Assembly (NCBI GenBank): GCA_041228345.1
Contig: CP166131.1
Coordinates: forward strand, 1,667,001 to 1,731,000
Length of the DNA stretch: 64,000 bases
Origin: Alphaproteobacteria bacterium LSUCC0396
GTDB taxonomy: Bacteria; Pseudomonadota; Alphaproteobacteria; Puniceispirillales; Puniceispirillaceae
Direction of reading: 5' to 3'
A program made the position numbers and the translations under genes. This document shows, one piece after another, positions 7,996 to 16,881 of this stretch (the first letter of the stretch is position 1; every line of letters begins with the position of its first letter). The notes beneath the pieces are model-generated. The model saw only the letters and a program-made list of their open reading frames with translations, ran no database searches and was not told the origin of the DNA.

Positions 7996-8451
7996 CTATC
8001 TGGTTCGTGCAGTTTGCGATTTAACGCGCCGCAGTGGAATTGATGATTCGATCGAGGCCACCCCCTCGGTGCGGGTCAATTCGCCAAGTAGGAATTTTTC
8101 ATAATCTTCAATATTACGTGTCACAACACGAAGCAGATAATCATAGCTGCCGGTCATCAGCCAGCAATCGACCACTTCGGGCATCGTGCTGATCCGGCGC
8201 TCAAATTTTGCTAGATTATCGTCAATCTGTTTCTCAAGCCGAACCGACACAAAGACTGAAAAACTGAAACCTAATCGGGTTTCATCCACCAGCGCTGTAT
8301 AGCCGGTAATGATTTTGCTTTCCTCTAGCTTTTTTACGCGGCGGGCCACCGGCGTCTGGCTTAGGTTGATCCGTTCGCTCAACTCATTGATCGACATCCG
8401 CCCATCAAGCGTCAATTGGTGGATAATTCGCAAATCAAAGTCATCAATCAT
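7996..8451 (-). CDS. Lrp/AsnC family transcriptional regulator
   Basis: A 151-residue protein with an N-terminal winged helix-turn-helix (residues about 3-55, MSINELSERINLSQTPVARRVKKLEE) and a C-terminal RAM ligand-binding domain (about 65-145, with VVDCWLMTGSYDYLLRVV). Such proteins are octameric or dimeric DNA-bending regulators that sense amino acids. It is divergent from the AceE-like gene across an AT-rich 127-bp gap, so it most likely controls that gene and itself. Its effector is probably an amino acid whose 2-oxo acid feeds the enzyme; this is inferred from context. Confidence 0.92.
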   Translation of the reverse strand: MIDDFDLRIIHQLTLDGRMSINELSERINLSQTPVARRVKKLEESKIITGYTALVDETRLGFSFSVFVSVRLEKQIDDNLAKFERRISTMPEVVDCWLMTGSYDYLLRVVTRNIEDYEKFLLGELTRTEGVASIESSIPLRRVKSQTARTR

Positions 8452-8578
8452 TTTTCGCTACCAAATATAATATTGTTAGTGTTTATCACTATAAAACTGG
8501 ATTTCATATGGCAATATAGGCAAATTTTCTATCAAAATATATAGTAATATCTTTCCATGTTTTGATGAGGATTAAGCG
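8452..8578. promoter_or_regulatory. Divergent regulatory region, Lrp-type gene / AceE-like gene
   Basis: A 127-bp, strongly AT-rich stretch between two divergent starts, with several A/T half-palindromes (for example AATATAATATT at 8464-8474 and the TATATAG region near 8539). Lrp-family proteins favour such bendable sequence. The AceE-like gene has AGGA 8 nt before its ATG. No exact operator can be defined by eye. Confidence 0.4.
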
Positions 8579-10927
8579 ATGGAAAGTCACATGGATTTTG
8601 CCCGGTTACGGCAGGTTGAAACACGGCTTTTATGGCTTTCGCATTGGATGATTCATCATGCAAATCATCTGCGGCCAAATGATGAGGGCATTAAAATTGG
8701 GGGCCATCAGGCCAGCAGCGCCTCGATGGTCTCGATTATGACGGCACTGTATTTTGCGGCGCTAAACCCAGAAGACCGTGTTGCGGTAAAGCCGCATGCC
8801 TCACCATTATTTCACGCTATGCAATATCTGATGGGTAATCTTGATGTTGCGCTGATGAAGAATTTTCGTGGCTATGGCGGTGTGCAATCCTATCCGTCGC
8901 GTACCAAAGATGTTGATGATGTCGATTTTTCCACTGGCTCGGTTGGGCTTGGGGTTGCGATCACCAGCTTTGCCGCGCTTTGCCAAGATTATATCAAAGC
9001 CAAGAAATGGGGCAGTGACCTCAAGCTTGGCCGGATGGTCGCATTAATGGGCGATGCCGAACTTGATGAGGGCAATATATATGAATGTCTTCAAGAAGGC
9101 TGGAAACATGATTTGCGCAATACTTGGTGGGTTATTGACTATAACCGGCAGTCGCTGGATGGCATTATCCATGAAGGCCTGTGGGAACGCGCCGAGAAGA
9201 CCTTTACCGCCTTTGGCTGGGATGTAATCCGGCTGAAATATGGTGCCCTGCAAATTTCAGCTTTTGCCGAGGCTGGCGGTGCCAAGCTAAAGGACTGGAT
9301 TGATCGCTGCCCCAATCAGGATTATGCCGCGTTGACTTTTATGGGGGGCAAGGTTTGGCGTGAGCGTTTGCTTGATGATCTTGGTGATCAGGGTGATTTT
9401 ACCGCATTCCTTGATCGGCGCAGTGACGATGAACTGGCGCGATTGATGGAAAATCTGGGCGGTAATTGCGTTGAGACAATGGCGACGCAATTTGCCGCAA
9501 TTGACCATGATCGTCCGGTCTGTTTTCTGGCCTATACAATCAAGGGGTGGGGAACACCAATTGCCGGCCACAAAGACAATCACGGTGGCTTGATGACACC
9601 GCAACAGATGCAGCAATGGCAATCTGATATGGGTGTTCGCGTCGGCCGCGAATGGGACCGGTTGGAGGCGGTGGATGATCCGCAAGGTTTTCAGCAATGG
9701 CTGGATCAGGTGCGCTTTTTCAAGACCAAGACACGCCGTTTTGATGATGCGGTGATTGATGTGCCGCCACTGGCACTTGATGCGTCGAAATCTGCTTCGA
9801 CGCAGGCGGGTTTTGGTAAAATACTGGATATTATCGCGCGCCGTGATGATGTGATTGCCGAACGTCTTGTGACCCTTAGCCCAGATGTTTCGGGCACCAC
9901 CAGTCTAGGTTCATGGATTAACCGCAAAAAGCTGTTTGCCCGTATTCCGATCCGCGATGTGTTTAAAGACTCAAAAATTCCATCAACTGCCAAATGGGAA
10001 TTTGATGCAAGCGGCCAGCATATTGAGCTGGGCATTGCCGAAATGAATCTGTTTCTGGCGCTTGCTGCTGCCGGCTTATCAACCGAGCTATTCGGCAAGC
10101 GGCTTTTGCCAATTGGCACGGTTTATGATCCGTTTGTTTGCCGTGGATTGGATGCGCTGAATTACGCTTGTTATCAAGATTCAAGATTTATGATTGTTGG
10201 CACCCCATCTGGTGTCACCCTTGCGCCGGAAGGCGGCGCGCATCAATCGATTGGCACACCGCTAATCGGCATGAGTCAGGACGGTCTCAGCAGTTTTGAG
10301 CCGGCATTTATTGATGAATTGGCGGTGATCATGGAATGGGGGCTGGCGCATATGCAGGCCGATGATGGTGGCTCGGTCTATCTGCGGCTGTCGACTAGGC
10401 CAATTGAACAGCCACAGCGCCGTATTGATTCGGCATTGGCGCAGGATATCATTGATGGCGCTTATTGGCTTCGGCGTCCCGGGCCAAATTGCGAATTGGT
10501 GATTGCCTATCAGGGCGTGATTGCCGAAGAGGCGATTCACGCGGCCGGCCGTCTTGCTGAATTTCGCCGTGATATCGGGGTTCTTGCGGTAACCTCGGCC
10601 GACCGCATCTATGCCGATTTTAATGCTGCCAGCAAGAGCCAGAACCGGATCTCGCATATCGAAAAGCTATTGGCTGATGTGCCGCATCATGCGTCAATTC
10701 TAACGGTTATCGACGGGCATCCTGCCACATTGGCATGGCTTGGTGGGGTGCGGGGTAATCCAACAACCGGCCATGGCGTTGAGACGTTTGGCCAGACCGG
10801 CCGTGTTATCGATCTATACCGGCATTTTGGGATAGATCACGAATCGCTGGTGCGATCTGCATTGCATCAAACGCCAGGTCGCCGGAATGTGAAACAGGTG
10901 CATCCAGCACAAATTAACGTTGCGTAA
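8579..10927 (+). CDS. AceE-type ThDP-dependent 2-oxo acid dehydrogenase E1 / transketolase-like protein
   Basis: A 782-residue ThDP enzyme that keeps alpha- and beta-type halves in one chain like homodimeric pyruvate dehydrogenase E1 (AceE). It is shorter than the roughly 890 residues usual for AceE. The ThDP motif region reads GDAELDEGN, then DYNRQSLDG, where AceE has GDGEMDE and NCNLQRLDG, so the second glycine of GDG is Ala here. The second half contains IELGIAEMNLFLALAAAGLS, the E1 activating-Glu region. There is no E2 or E3 gene nearby. With the divergent Lrp regulator the arrangement resembles amino-acid catabolic loci such as mdeR-mdeB (2-oxobutyrate), so oxidation of an amino-acid-derived 2-oxo acid is likely. 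It is often labelled simply transketolase. Confidence 0.82.
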   Translation: MESHMDFARLRQVETRLLWLSHWMIHHANHLRPNDEGIKIGGHQASSASMVSIMTALYFAALNPEDRVAVKPHASPLFHAMQYLMGNLDVALMKNFRGYGGVQSYPSRTKDVDDVDFSTGSVGLGVAITSFAALCQDYIKAKKWGSDLKLGRMVALMGDAELDEGNIYECLQEGWKHDLRNTWWVIDYNRQSLDGIIHEGLWERAEKTFTAFGWDVIRLKYGALQISAFAEAGGAKLKDWIDRCPNQDYAALTFMGGKVWRERLLDDLGDQGDFTAFLDRRSDDELARLMENLGGNCVETMATQFAAIDHDRPVCFLAYTIKGWGTPIAGHKDNHGGLMTPQQMQQWQSDMGVRVGREWDRLEAVDDPQGFQQWLDQVRFFKTKTRRFDDAVIDVPPLALDASKSASTQAGFGKILDIIARRDDVIAERLVTLSPDVSGTTSLGSWINRKKLFARIPIRDVFKDSKIPSTAKWEFDASGQHIELGIAEMNLFLALAAAGLSTELFGKRLLPIGTVYDPFVCRGLDALNYACYQDSRFMIVGTPSGVTLAPEGGAHQSIGTPLIGMSQDGLSSFEPAFIDELAVIMEWGLAHMQADDGGSVYLRLSTRPIEQPQRRIDSALAQDIIDGAYWLRRPGPNCELVIAYQGVIAEEAIHAAGRLAEFRRDIGVLAVTSADRIYADFNAASKSQNRISHIEKLLADVPHHASILTVIDGHPATLAWLGGVRGNPTTGHGVETFGQTGRVIDLYRHFGIDHESLVRSALHQTPGRRNVKQVHPAQINVA

Positions 10928-11107
10928 TTGGGTTTATCGCATCGTTCTGGGGCGTTTGCAGCATCGGGGCGAGGGGCTGTTTTTCATCTATCACAATTTT
11001 CTTGCCCGAAACTGGGTTGCATCATTGCGTTGAATCTATGATGGTAGCTCGTTGCTAATTAAGGCCGTGGTTAAGACCGTGGCTGGTTTGGGCTCGGGGC
11101 GTCGCAG

Positions 11108-12640
11108 ATGGCAAATCAAAACACAAAGCTCGACAAGATCGAAGCCGAGTTGCGCCGCCATGCAGATGGCATCGCATCGGTGCATCTGCGCGATTTGATC
11201 CATGCTAACGGACGTGATGCGCTGTGTTTTCAGTTCGAAGATCTGATGGTTGATTGCACGCGCCAACCCGTGACAGATGATATTATGAACCGGCTGCTTT
11301 TGCTGGCTGAGGCGAAAGCGCTGCCAAATTTTATTGATGCATTGCTGGCTGGCAAACCGATCAATCTCAGCGAGAACCGGCCAGTTTTACATTGTCGCCT
11401 TCGCACGCCGGATTATCGGCGCGGCGATGATTACCAGAAATTGATCGCTTTTGCCGACCATATACGGGCTGATCAGCGGATCAAATCGGTTGTTAATCTT
11501 GGTATTGGTGGGTCTGATCTCGGGCCGGCAATGGTTACTCAGGGTCTGGCCGGCGCCCATGATGGCCCAGCGATTCATTATGTCGGTAATATCGATCCGA
11601 ATGCGCTGCTCGATACATTGGCGCAGTGCGCGCCGCAATCAACTCTGTTCATAACCACCTCAAAAACCTTTACCACAAAGGAGACTCTTGCAAATGCCGC
11701 CTTGGCCAAGGGCTGGTTAGAGGCTGGCGGGGTTGAGCCTAATCAGGCCATGGTAGCGGTCACCGCCTATCCGGAGCGGGCTATCGGGTGGGGGCTTGAT
11801 GCGGATCATGTTTTTACTTTTGATGAGGGTGTTGGTGGGCGTTATTCGCTATGGTCGGCGGTTGGCCTATCAGTCATTATTGCGATTGGCAGCAAGGCGT
11901 TTGGACAGCTGTTAGACGGCGCCCATGCGATGGATGGGCATTTCGAAACTGCGCCACTTGCAAAGAATATACCGGTCATTATGGGGTTGTTGCGCGTCTG
12001 GCATCGTAGTTATCTTGGCCGCATGGCCTATGGTGTGATGCCTTATGATCAACGTTTGGCGCGATTGCCAGCGTGGGCACAGCAGTTGGAAATGGAAAGC
12101 AACGGTAAATCGGTCAGCAGGCAAGGCGATCCGCTTGGCCGGCCCGCAGGCTTGCTTGTCTGGGGCGAGGCTGGTGTTAATGCGCAGCATAGTTTTTTCC
12201 AATGGTTTCATCAGTCAGTTGATATCGTGCCGATTGATATTCTGGTGGCACGCAAGCCGGCCGGATTGCCAGATGATCCGATGTGGCAGAATAGCCACCG
12301 CGCATTGGTGATTAATGCGCTGGCGCAGGCCGAGGCGCTGGCGCTTGGTGTTGTTGATGCCGTGGCCCCGCACCGCCAATTCCCCGGGAACCGTCCGTCA
12401 GTGCTGATTAGCTGGAAGACAACGACGCCTTATGCGCTTGGCAGGCTGCTGGCGCTGTATGAACATATTACCATCGTGTCTGGTTTTATCTGGGATGTGA
12501 ACAGCTTTGACCAATGGGGGGTTGAGCTTGGCAAGCAAATGGCAAATGAAATCAGTCAAGGGGGTAACCTTGCTTGGCTTAGCCCATCGGCAAAGGCATT
12601 TTTGCGCCATCTGGATGAGGATAGTCTGGATAAGGAATAG
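11108..12640 (+). CDS. pgi: Glucose-6-phosphate isomerase
   Basis: A 510-residue cytoplasmic enzyme interconverting glucose-6-phosphate and fructose-6-phosphate. It has the SIS-domain phosphate loop (NLGIGGSDLGPAM, then TTSKTFTTKETLANA), the catalytic-Glu region LEMESNGKSV, the catalytic-His region NAQHSFFQW, and the C-terminal PGI signature DQWGVELGKQMA with the catalytic Lys. The length is near the family norm of about 550. The 180-bp upstream gap shows no strong ribosome site. Its stop is only 24 bp from the end of a convergent SDR gene. Confidence 0.97.
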   Translation: MANQNTKLDKIEAELRRHADGIASVHLRDLIHANGRDALCFQFEDLMVDCTRQPVTDDIMNRLLLLAEAKALPNFIDALLAGKPINLSENRPVLHCRLRTPDYRRGDDYQKLIAFADHIRADQRIKSVVNLGIGGSDLGPAMVTQGLAGAHDGPAIHYVGNIDPNALLDTLAQCAPQSTLFITTSKTFTTKETLANAALAKGWLEAGGVEPNQAMVAVTAYPERAIGWGLDADHVFTFDEGVGGRYSLWSAVGLSVIIAIGSKAFGQLLDGAHAMDGHFETAPLAKNIPVIMGLLRVWHRSYLGRMAYGVMPYDQRLARLPAWAQQLEMESNGKSVSRQGDPLGRPAGLLVWGEAGVNAQHSFFQWFHQSVDIVPIDILVARKPAGLPDDPMWQNSHRALVINALAQAEALALGVVDAVAPHRQFPGNRPSVLISWKTTTPYALGRLLALYEHITIVSGFIWDVNSFDQWGVELGKQMANEISQGGNLAWLSPSAKAFLRHLDEDSLDKE

Positions 12641-12664
12641 CTGTTTTTCTTGTCCCGCGACGGC

Positions 12665-13429
12665 CTAATCGGCGGTCCAGCCACCATCGACAATAAGCGC
12701 CGAACCAGTCACCATTGCAGCGGCATCAGATACGAGAAACTGCACCGCGCCCATGATATCCTCAACAGTGCCAACGCGCCCAAGTTTGATCTTATCTTCA
12801 ACCCATTGCCGTCGTTCAGGGTTATTAAAGGTTGGCACCGTCAACGGCGTCAAGATAAAGGTCGGGCAGATCGTATTCACCCGAATCCCATAAGCCCCCC
12901 ATTCAATCGCCATTGATTTGGTAAAGCCCTCAACCGCGTGTTTGGTGGCAGCATAAACGGCGCGATCAACGCCGCCGACCAGCGCCATCTGTGACGATAT
13001 ATTGATCAATGATCCGGCTTTTTTGGATGTGATCAGCCCTTTGGCAACCGCCTGTGTCAGGAAATAGGCGCTTTTGAAATTCAGATTTGCAACAAAGTCG
13101 AAATCTTCCGGCGTTGTTTTGGTGGCGGTGCTATGCCGCGCAACACCAGCTGAATTCACCAGAATATCGAATGGCCCTTCGGCGGCGATGCTGGTCTGTA
13201 CCTTGTCAATATCTGTTATGTCGATCGGTAATATTTCGGCGATCATGCCAGCCTGGCGCATCTCATCGGCAACTGTCTCAAGGGCGCTGGCACGCCGCGC
13301 CAAAAGCGTTACCGCGGCGCCATTTTCCCCAAGTGCGGCAGCACAAGCCCGCCCAATACCCGATGACGCACCCGCAACAAGTGCCCGCTTTCCGGCAACC
13401 GAAAATGATGGCGTCTTTGGCAAAGTCAT
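12665..13429 (-). CDS. Short-chain dehydrogenase/reductase (SDR)
   Basis: A 254-residue classical SDR. It has the NAD(P) motif GASSGIG near residue 23 and LVNSAG, and the catalytic Ser-Tyr-Lys set in NISSQMA and YAATKHA, followed by RVNTICPTFILTPL and the C-terminal VDGGW. The ATG at 13429 has GGAG 9 nt upstream and is preferred over one at 13444, which has no such site. It oxidises or reduces a hydroxyl/keto substrate; sugar-alcohol and 3-oxoacyl types look alike and cannot be separated here. It is flanked by slyX upstream on the same strand. Confidence 0.88.
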   Translation of the reverse strand: MTLPKTPSFSVAGKRALVAGASSGIGRACAAALGENGAAVTLLARRASALETVADEMRQAGMIAEILPIDITDIDKVQTSIAAEGPFDILVNSAGVARHSTATKTTPEDFDFVANLNFKSAYFLTQAVAKGLITSKKAGSLINISSQMALVGGVDRAVYAATKHAVEGFTKSMAIEWGAYGIRVNTICPTFILTPLTVPTFNNPERRQWVEDKIKLGRVGTVEDIMGAVQFLVSDAAAMVTGSALIVDGGWTAD

Positions 13430-13505
13430 TGGGTCGGTCTCCATGTGGCCGGATTATTTTGGGGTGGCTTGCGGCACGTGCAATCCGGGCGCCATCGCAA
13501 GACAA

Positions 13506-13712
13506 TCAATAATGCGGCGGCGGTATATCCTCGCTTGCTGTCAGAATGCCGCTTTCCGGCTGCACCCCTTCTAGCCGTGACTTTAGCTTTTCGATCTCGA
13601 GAAGCAGGTGAGACAGTTCTTTTTGCTGTGCATAAACCTCATGGCTCATCTGTGCCATTTCGTGCTGCAAGATCGCCATCTGTTCTTCAAGGTGATTAAT
13701 CTTTGTTTCCAT
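13506..13712 (-). CDS. slyX: SlyX family coiled-coil protein
   Basis: A 68-residue protein made of a long amphipathic coiled coil (residues about 3-48, with heptad-like spacing in INHLEEQMAILQHEM and LSHLLLEIEKLKSRL) and the characteristic C-terminal PPPHY tail of SlyX. It is widespread in proteobacteria and its biochemical role is not established. It lies upstream of the SDR gene on the same strand with a 76-bp gap. Confidence 0.88.
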   Translation of the reverse strand: METKINHLEEQMAILQHEMAQMSHEVYAQQKELSHLLLEIEKLKSRLEGVQPESGILTASEDIPPPHY

Positions 13713-13903
13713 GATCGAGGTTTAGCATTTGTGTATGCCTTCGGCAAAGGCGGAAATGCAGTTATTGGCAAAAGTGATTTGACCTTGGTGGTCAATTTCG
13801 TAGGGTTTAACTGATTGGCGCCAGATTTATGGGATGGTGTAAAATTTATCGGGGCATCGCTGGATTAACATCTTGCTTAATCAGCAGTCTTGAGGGGGGG
13901 TAA

Positions 13904-14893
13904 TTGACACGAAAAGCGGTAAAAGCTGGTCTCGCCGGATTGGCTTTTTTGATTCTTGGCATATGGTTGTTTGGCGCGCGTGAACCGGTGCGCCTTACCA
14001 TCTCGCTTGACCGCAGTGAGGCTCAAAACCAGATGCAGAAAGCAGGCCTTGATGCCTATCTGGCCGAGCGTGAGGGGCGATTTGACGATATTATTGACGG
14101 GGTTGAAAAGCAGATTATCTGGGCTGGTGAAGCCGGCGTAAAAACACCAATTTCGATTGTCTATTTTCATGGATTTACCGCGACCTCAAAAGAAATTCGC
14201 CCAGTGCCAGACAAGCTGGCTGCTGGCCTGGGGGCAAATCTCTATCTTGGCCGATTTGCCGGACATGGCCGCGCCCCGATGGCGATGGCTGAGGTGACTG
14301 TTGCGCACTGGATGGATGATGTAGGCGAAGCCGTTGAGATTGGTGGTCAGATTGGCGAGAAGGTAATTATTCTGGCAACATCAACCGGCGGCACGCTGGC
14401 GGCTGCGGCCGCCCTCGATACGGCGGCGATGGAAAAAATTGCTGGAATCATTTTTATCTCGCCAAATTTTGCCATCCAGAGCCGTGCAGCCAGTCTGTTG
14501 ACCTGGCCCTTTGCACGGCAATGGGTGCCGCTGGTTGTTGGATCGTGGCAAAAGGGTAATCCCCGCAATGAACAGCATGCCCGCTATTGGACAATTGATT
14601 ATCCAACCACTGCGCTGATACCAATGGCGGCGATTGTTAGGGCGGTGGATGCGCAATCATTTGCCGATGTGCAAATCCCCGCCTTGTTTTATTACAGCCT
14701 TGAAGATCAGGTAGTGGTGCCGGAAAAAACTGCTGCCTTTGCAAAATCTTGGGGTGGTCCCGCCACGACCATTATTGCCCGCATGACGGCCGCTGATGAT
14801 AAATTTGCCCATATTATTGCTGGCGATATTGTGTCACCAAACCAAACGCAAGCGGCGGTCGCGCATTTTCTTGCTTGGGTAAAAGATCTTTAA
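13904..14893 (+). CDS. Membrane-anchored alpha/beta hydrolase
   Basis: A 329-residue protein with one N-terminal hydrophobic segment (residues about 8-24, AGLAGLAFLILGIWLFG) as an uncleaved anchor or signal. An alpha/beta hydrolase fold follows, with oxyanion HGFTATSKE, nucleophile motif ATSTGG (Ser replacing the usual GxSxG context with Ala first), acid LEDQVV and a C-terminal His in KFAHII. TTG is the start codon; a run AGGGGGGG lies 5 nt upstream, and no in-frame ATG occurs before residue 40. It is probably a periplasmic esterase or lipase-like enzyme. The substrate is unknown. Confidence 0.82.
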   Translation: MTRKAVKAGLAGLAFLILGIWLFGAREPVRLTISLDRSEAQNQMQKAGLDAYLAEREGRFDDIIDGVEKQIIWAGEAGVKTPISIVYFHGFTATSKEIRPVPDKLAAGLGANLYLGRFAGHGRAPMAMAEVTVAHWMDDVGEAVEIGGQIGEKVIILATSTGGTLAAAAALDTAAMEKIAGIIFISPNFAIQSRAASLLTWPFARQWVPLVVGSWQKGNPRNEQHARYWTIDYPTTALIPMAAIVRAVDAQSFADVQIPALFYYSLEDQVVVPEKTAAFAKSWGGPATTIIARMTAADDKFAHIIAGDIVSPNQTQAAVAHFLAWVKDL

Positions 14894-15056
14894 ACAATCT
14901 TTGCGTGAATAATCCCAATCGGGTGATGGTTGGGTTGTTGATTTACGCGTTCTTTGCTCACAGCCTCTTGATTTTCTCACGCAACCTAGTGAGCATAGAC
15001 CATCATAATTAATTGGCCACCGGTTATCTAGCGGCAAATCCTTCAAAGGCAAAGCA

Positions 15057-15704
15057 ATGCACCCATCCGACGATCGCGAGCAACTACCAGAGACAACTTA
15101 TAGATCCTTGATAGGCTCGCCGGCAATTGATTTTGCGGCACGGTCAACAATGGGCGAGGTGCGCTTATCGGCGCTTGCTGGCCGCTGGATTTTGCTGTTT
15201 TGCCATCCGGCCGATTTTACCCCTGTTTGCACATCCGAATTTGTTGCGCTGGCACGCGAACAGGATAAGTTTGCCGAAATGGATGTACAGCTTTTGGGGC
15301 TGTCGGTTGATAGTGTATATAGCCATATGGGCTGGGTCGAATGGATCGAAACTGAATTTGACCTAAGCGTCAAATTTCCGGTGATCGAAGATGTGTCGAT
15401 GGATATTGCCCGCGCCTATGGCATGATTGACAGCCACAGTGACACCACATCGACAGTACGCGCTTGTATGTTTATTGACCCTGCGCAAAAGGTGCAGGCG
15501 CTAATCCATTATCCGATGCATATTGGCCGGTCTGTTGATGAATTGCTGCGCGTGCAGCGCGCCCTCATCGACACCTATCAAACGCCAAGGGCAGCACCGG
15601 CAAATTGGAAACCGGGTGATGCTTTTATGCAATCTGCGGCTGATGCCGTATCTGGTGGCACCAAAGGCTGGCTTCAACGGGTGATGCGGTCAATCTCGAA
15701 ATAA
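15057..15704 (+). CDS. Peroxiredoxin, 1-Cys/Prx6 type
   Basis: A 215-residue thiol peroxidase. The peroxidatic cysteine sits in DFTPVCTSEF (about residue 57). The C-terminal part carries the Prx6-type stretch HIGRSVDELLRVQRAL, and the tail GDAFMQSAA matches the Prx6 pattern GEDVMI. It reduces H2O2 and organic peroxides in the cytoplasm. Its gene ends 104 bp before the sox regulator. Proximity to the sox locus may be chance, although many sulfur oxidisers keep peroxidases nearby. Confidence 0.9.
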   Translation: MHPSDDREQLPETTYRSLIGSPAIDFAARSTMGEVRLSALAGRWILLFCHPADFTPVCTSEFVALAREQDKFAEMDVQLLGLSVDSVYSHMGWVEWIETEFDLSVKFPVIEDVSMDIARAYGMIDSHSDTTSTVRACMFIDPAQKVQALIHYPMHIGRSVDELLRVQRALIDTYQTPRAAPANWKPGDAFMQSAADAVSGGTKGWLQRVMRSISK

Positions 15705-15734
15705 TTACAACGAAGCAATTGAATTTGGTTATTG

Positions 15735-15751
15735 TTTGCATACATGGTAAA
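15735..15751 (+). promoter_or_regulatory. Candidate SoxR operator upstream of soxR
   Basis: TTTGCATACATGGTAAA lies 58 bp before the ArsR-type regulator start. It resembles the perfect palindrome found upstream of soxX (TTTGCA...TGCAAA) and a related sequence before soxV. The position suits autoregulation by the encoded repressor. This is inferred from shared sequence only. Confidence 0.45.
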
Positions 15752-15808
15752 TAGTCTATATAAATCGCGAATATAGCCCGATCTTGGAAACTAGCATAGG
15801 GGCCACCT

Positions 15809-16243
15809 ATGAGTGCGCACGAAAAAAGTAAATCTGCATTTGATTTGTTGATGAACCGGGCCTCAGACGTGTTTCAGGCTCTATCACACCCGCTGCGACT
15901 GGCTATCTGTTTTGCGCTAAATGACGGTGAAAAATCTGTAGGCCAGCTATGCGAAGCGTTGCATCAGCCACAACACAGTATTTCGCAGCATCTAGCGTTA
16001 CTGCGGAAACACGAGGTGGTGTTCGCCCGCAAGCAATCACGTCAGGTCTTTTATCAGGTCAACGATCCGCAAGTGCAAAAGCTGCTAAACTGTATTAAAA
16101 GCGAAGTTCTGGTGGCAGGGACTAGTAAAATGGAGGAAGCAGCGCCAGCTGCACCAGTTGAATTGATCGCGGCTGACGAGGCTGGCAGGTTCTCAACCGT
16201 TTTCAAGACGACGATGCCACGTGGGCAGCATGGCAAGGGCTAG
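15809..16243 (+). CDS. soxR: ArsR-family repressor of the sox genes (SoxR-type)
   Basis: A 144-residue winged-helix regulator. The HTH is clear: ALSHPLRLAICFAL, then VGQLCEALHQPQHSISQHLALLRKHEVV, roughly residues 25-75. Cysteines occur at LCEAL and LNCIKSE. In the sox-linked ArsR repressors known from alphaproteobacteria, paired cysteines sense sulfane sulfur. The C-terminal tail of about 45 residues (KMEEAAPAAPVEL) is unstructured-looking. It opens the sox cluster. The name SoxR here means the ArsR-type sox repressor, not the redox [2Fe-2S] regulator. Confidence 0.85.
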   Translation: MSAHEKSKSAFDLLMNRASDVFQALSHPLRLAICFALNDGEKSVGQLCEALHQPQHSISQHLALLRKHEVVFARKQSRQVFYQVNDPQVQKLLNCIKSEVLVAGTSKMEEAAPAAPVELIAADEAGRFSTVFKTTMPRGQHGKG

Positions 16244-16310
16244 CTTTCGATCCAGATCACGGCTGATCTATCAGCTCACCAATGATGAGCTAGTGATATC
16301 ACGCCCCGCG

Positions 16311-16706
16311 ATGCCTCATCTTAGCAAGGTCCGTCTTTTTGTGCTGCGTTTCGTGGCTTTGTTGGTTTTATGGCTTGGTATTGCGCTATTGCCGACTGGC
16401 ACTAATGCTTCGCAAAGTGCCTATCCTGCAGGTCAACTATTGATGATTACTTCGTCAAGTTGTCCTTGGTGTGAGGCTTTTGAGGAGGAGGTTGGCAGAG
16501 GCTACTCCCGCACCGAAGAATCTAAGGTTCTGCCGTTACGCCGACATGATTTCTTCGCAAAAATGCCATCTGATCTGGCTCACATGACGCCAGCAACTAT
16601 GACGCCAACTTTTATAATCATTAAAAATGGTGAAGAAACTGGCCGGATTATTGGTTACCCGGGAGCCGAATTATTTTGGTGGCGTTTGGCGGAATTTTTG
16701 CATTGA
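16311..16706 (+). CDS. soxS: SoxS-like periplasmic thioredoxin
   Basis: A 131-residue protein with a Sec signal (MPHLSKVRLFVLRFVALLVL, ending in NAS-Q) and a short thioredoxin-like domain with active site CPWC (Cys51 and Cys54), then MTPTFIIIKNGEE containing the cis-Pro. SoxS keeps the SoxY cysteine reduced or reactivates the SoxYZ carrier. A longer GTG start at 16221 would overlap the regulator and add 30 non-signal residues, so 16311 is preferred although its ribosome site is weak. It lies between the repressor and the soxX promoter. Confidence 0.82.
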   Translation: MPHLSKVRLFVLRFVALLVLWLGIALLPTGTNASQSAYPAGQLLMITSSSCPWCEAFEEEVGRGYSRTEESKVLPLRRHDFFAKMPSDLAHMTPATMTPTFIIIKNGEETGRIIGYPGAELFWWRLAEFLH

Positions 16707-16750
16707 AAAACTTTGTTGTCATCTTCAGCTTTCTGCAACCGCATGCGTTT

Positions 16751-16777
16751 GATTTTTTTTGCTAAGTCAAAAAAATC
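16751..16777. promoter_or_regulatory. A/T inverted repeat between soxS and soxX
   Basis: GATTTTTTT and AAAAAAATC form perfect 9-bp arms around a 9-bp centre. The stem is almost all A:T, so it is a weak terminator and might instead be a DNA-bending or regulator site in the soxX promoter region. It lies 105-131 bp before the soxX start. Confidence 0.4.
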
Positions 16778-16832
16778 GGAAAGTTGTTTTACAATTTAAA
16801 AAAAATATGTTCAGATTTAATATAAATGAAAA

Positions 16833-16850
16833 TTTGCATGTATGTGCAAA
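16833..16850. promoter_or_regulatory. Palindromic candidate SoxR operator upstream of soxX
   Basis: TTTGCATGTATGTGCAAA is a perfect 6-bp inverted repeat with a 6-bp spacer, 32 bp before the soxX ATG in an AT-rich promoter region. Size and symmetry fit an ArsR-family dimer, and a related sequence stands before soxR itself. A repressor bound here would overlap the expected promoter or transcription start. Confidence 0.55.
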
Positions 16851-16881
16851 AGAAAAATAACGATAGATAAGGTGGGGGATA

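Noticed and set aside
13087-13512. Plus-strand open frame of 141 codons
   Set aside because: It is the antisense shadow of the SDR gene, without family features and with unusual composition (many His, Arg and Gln).
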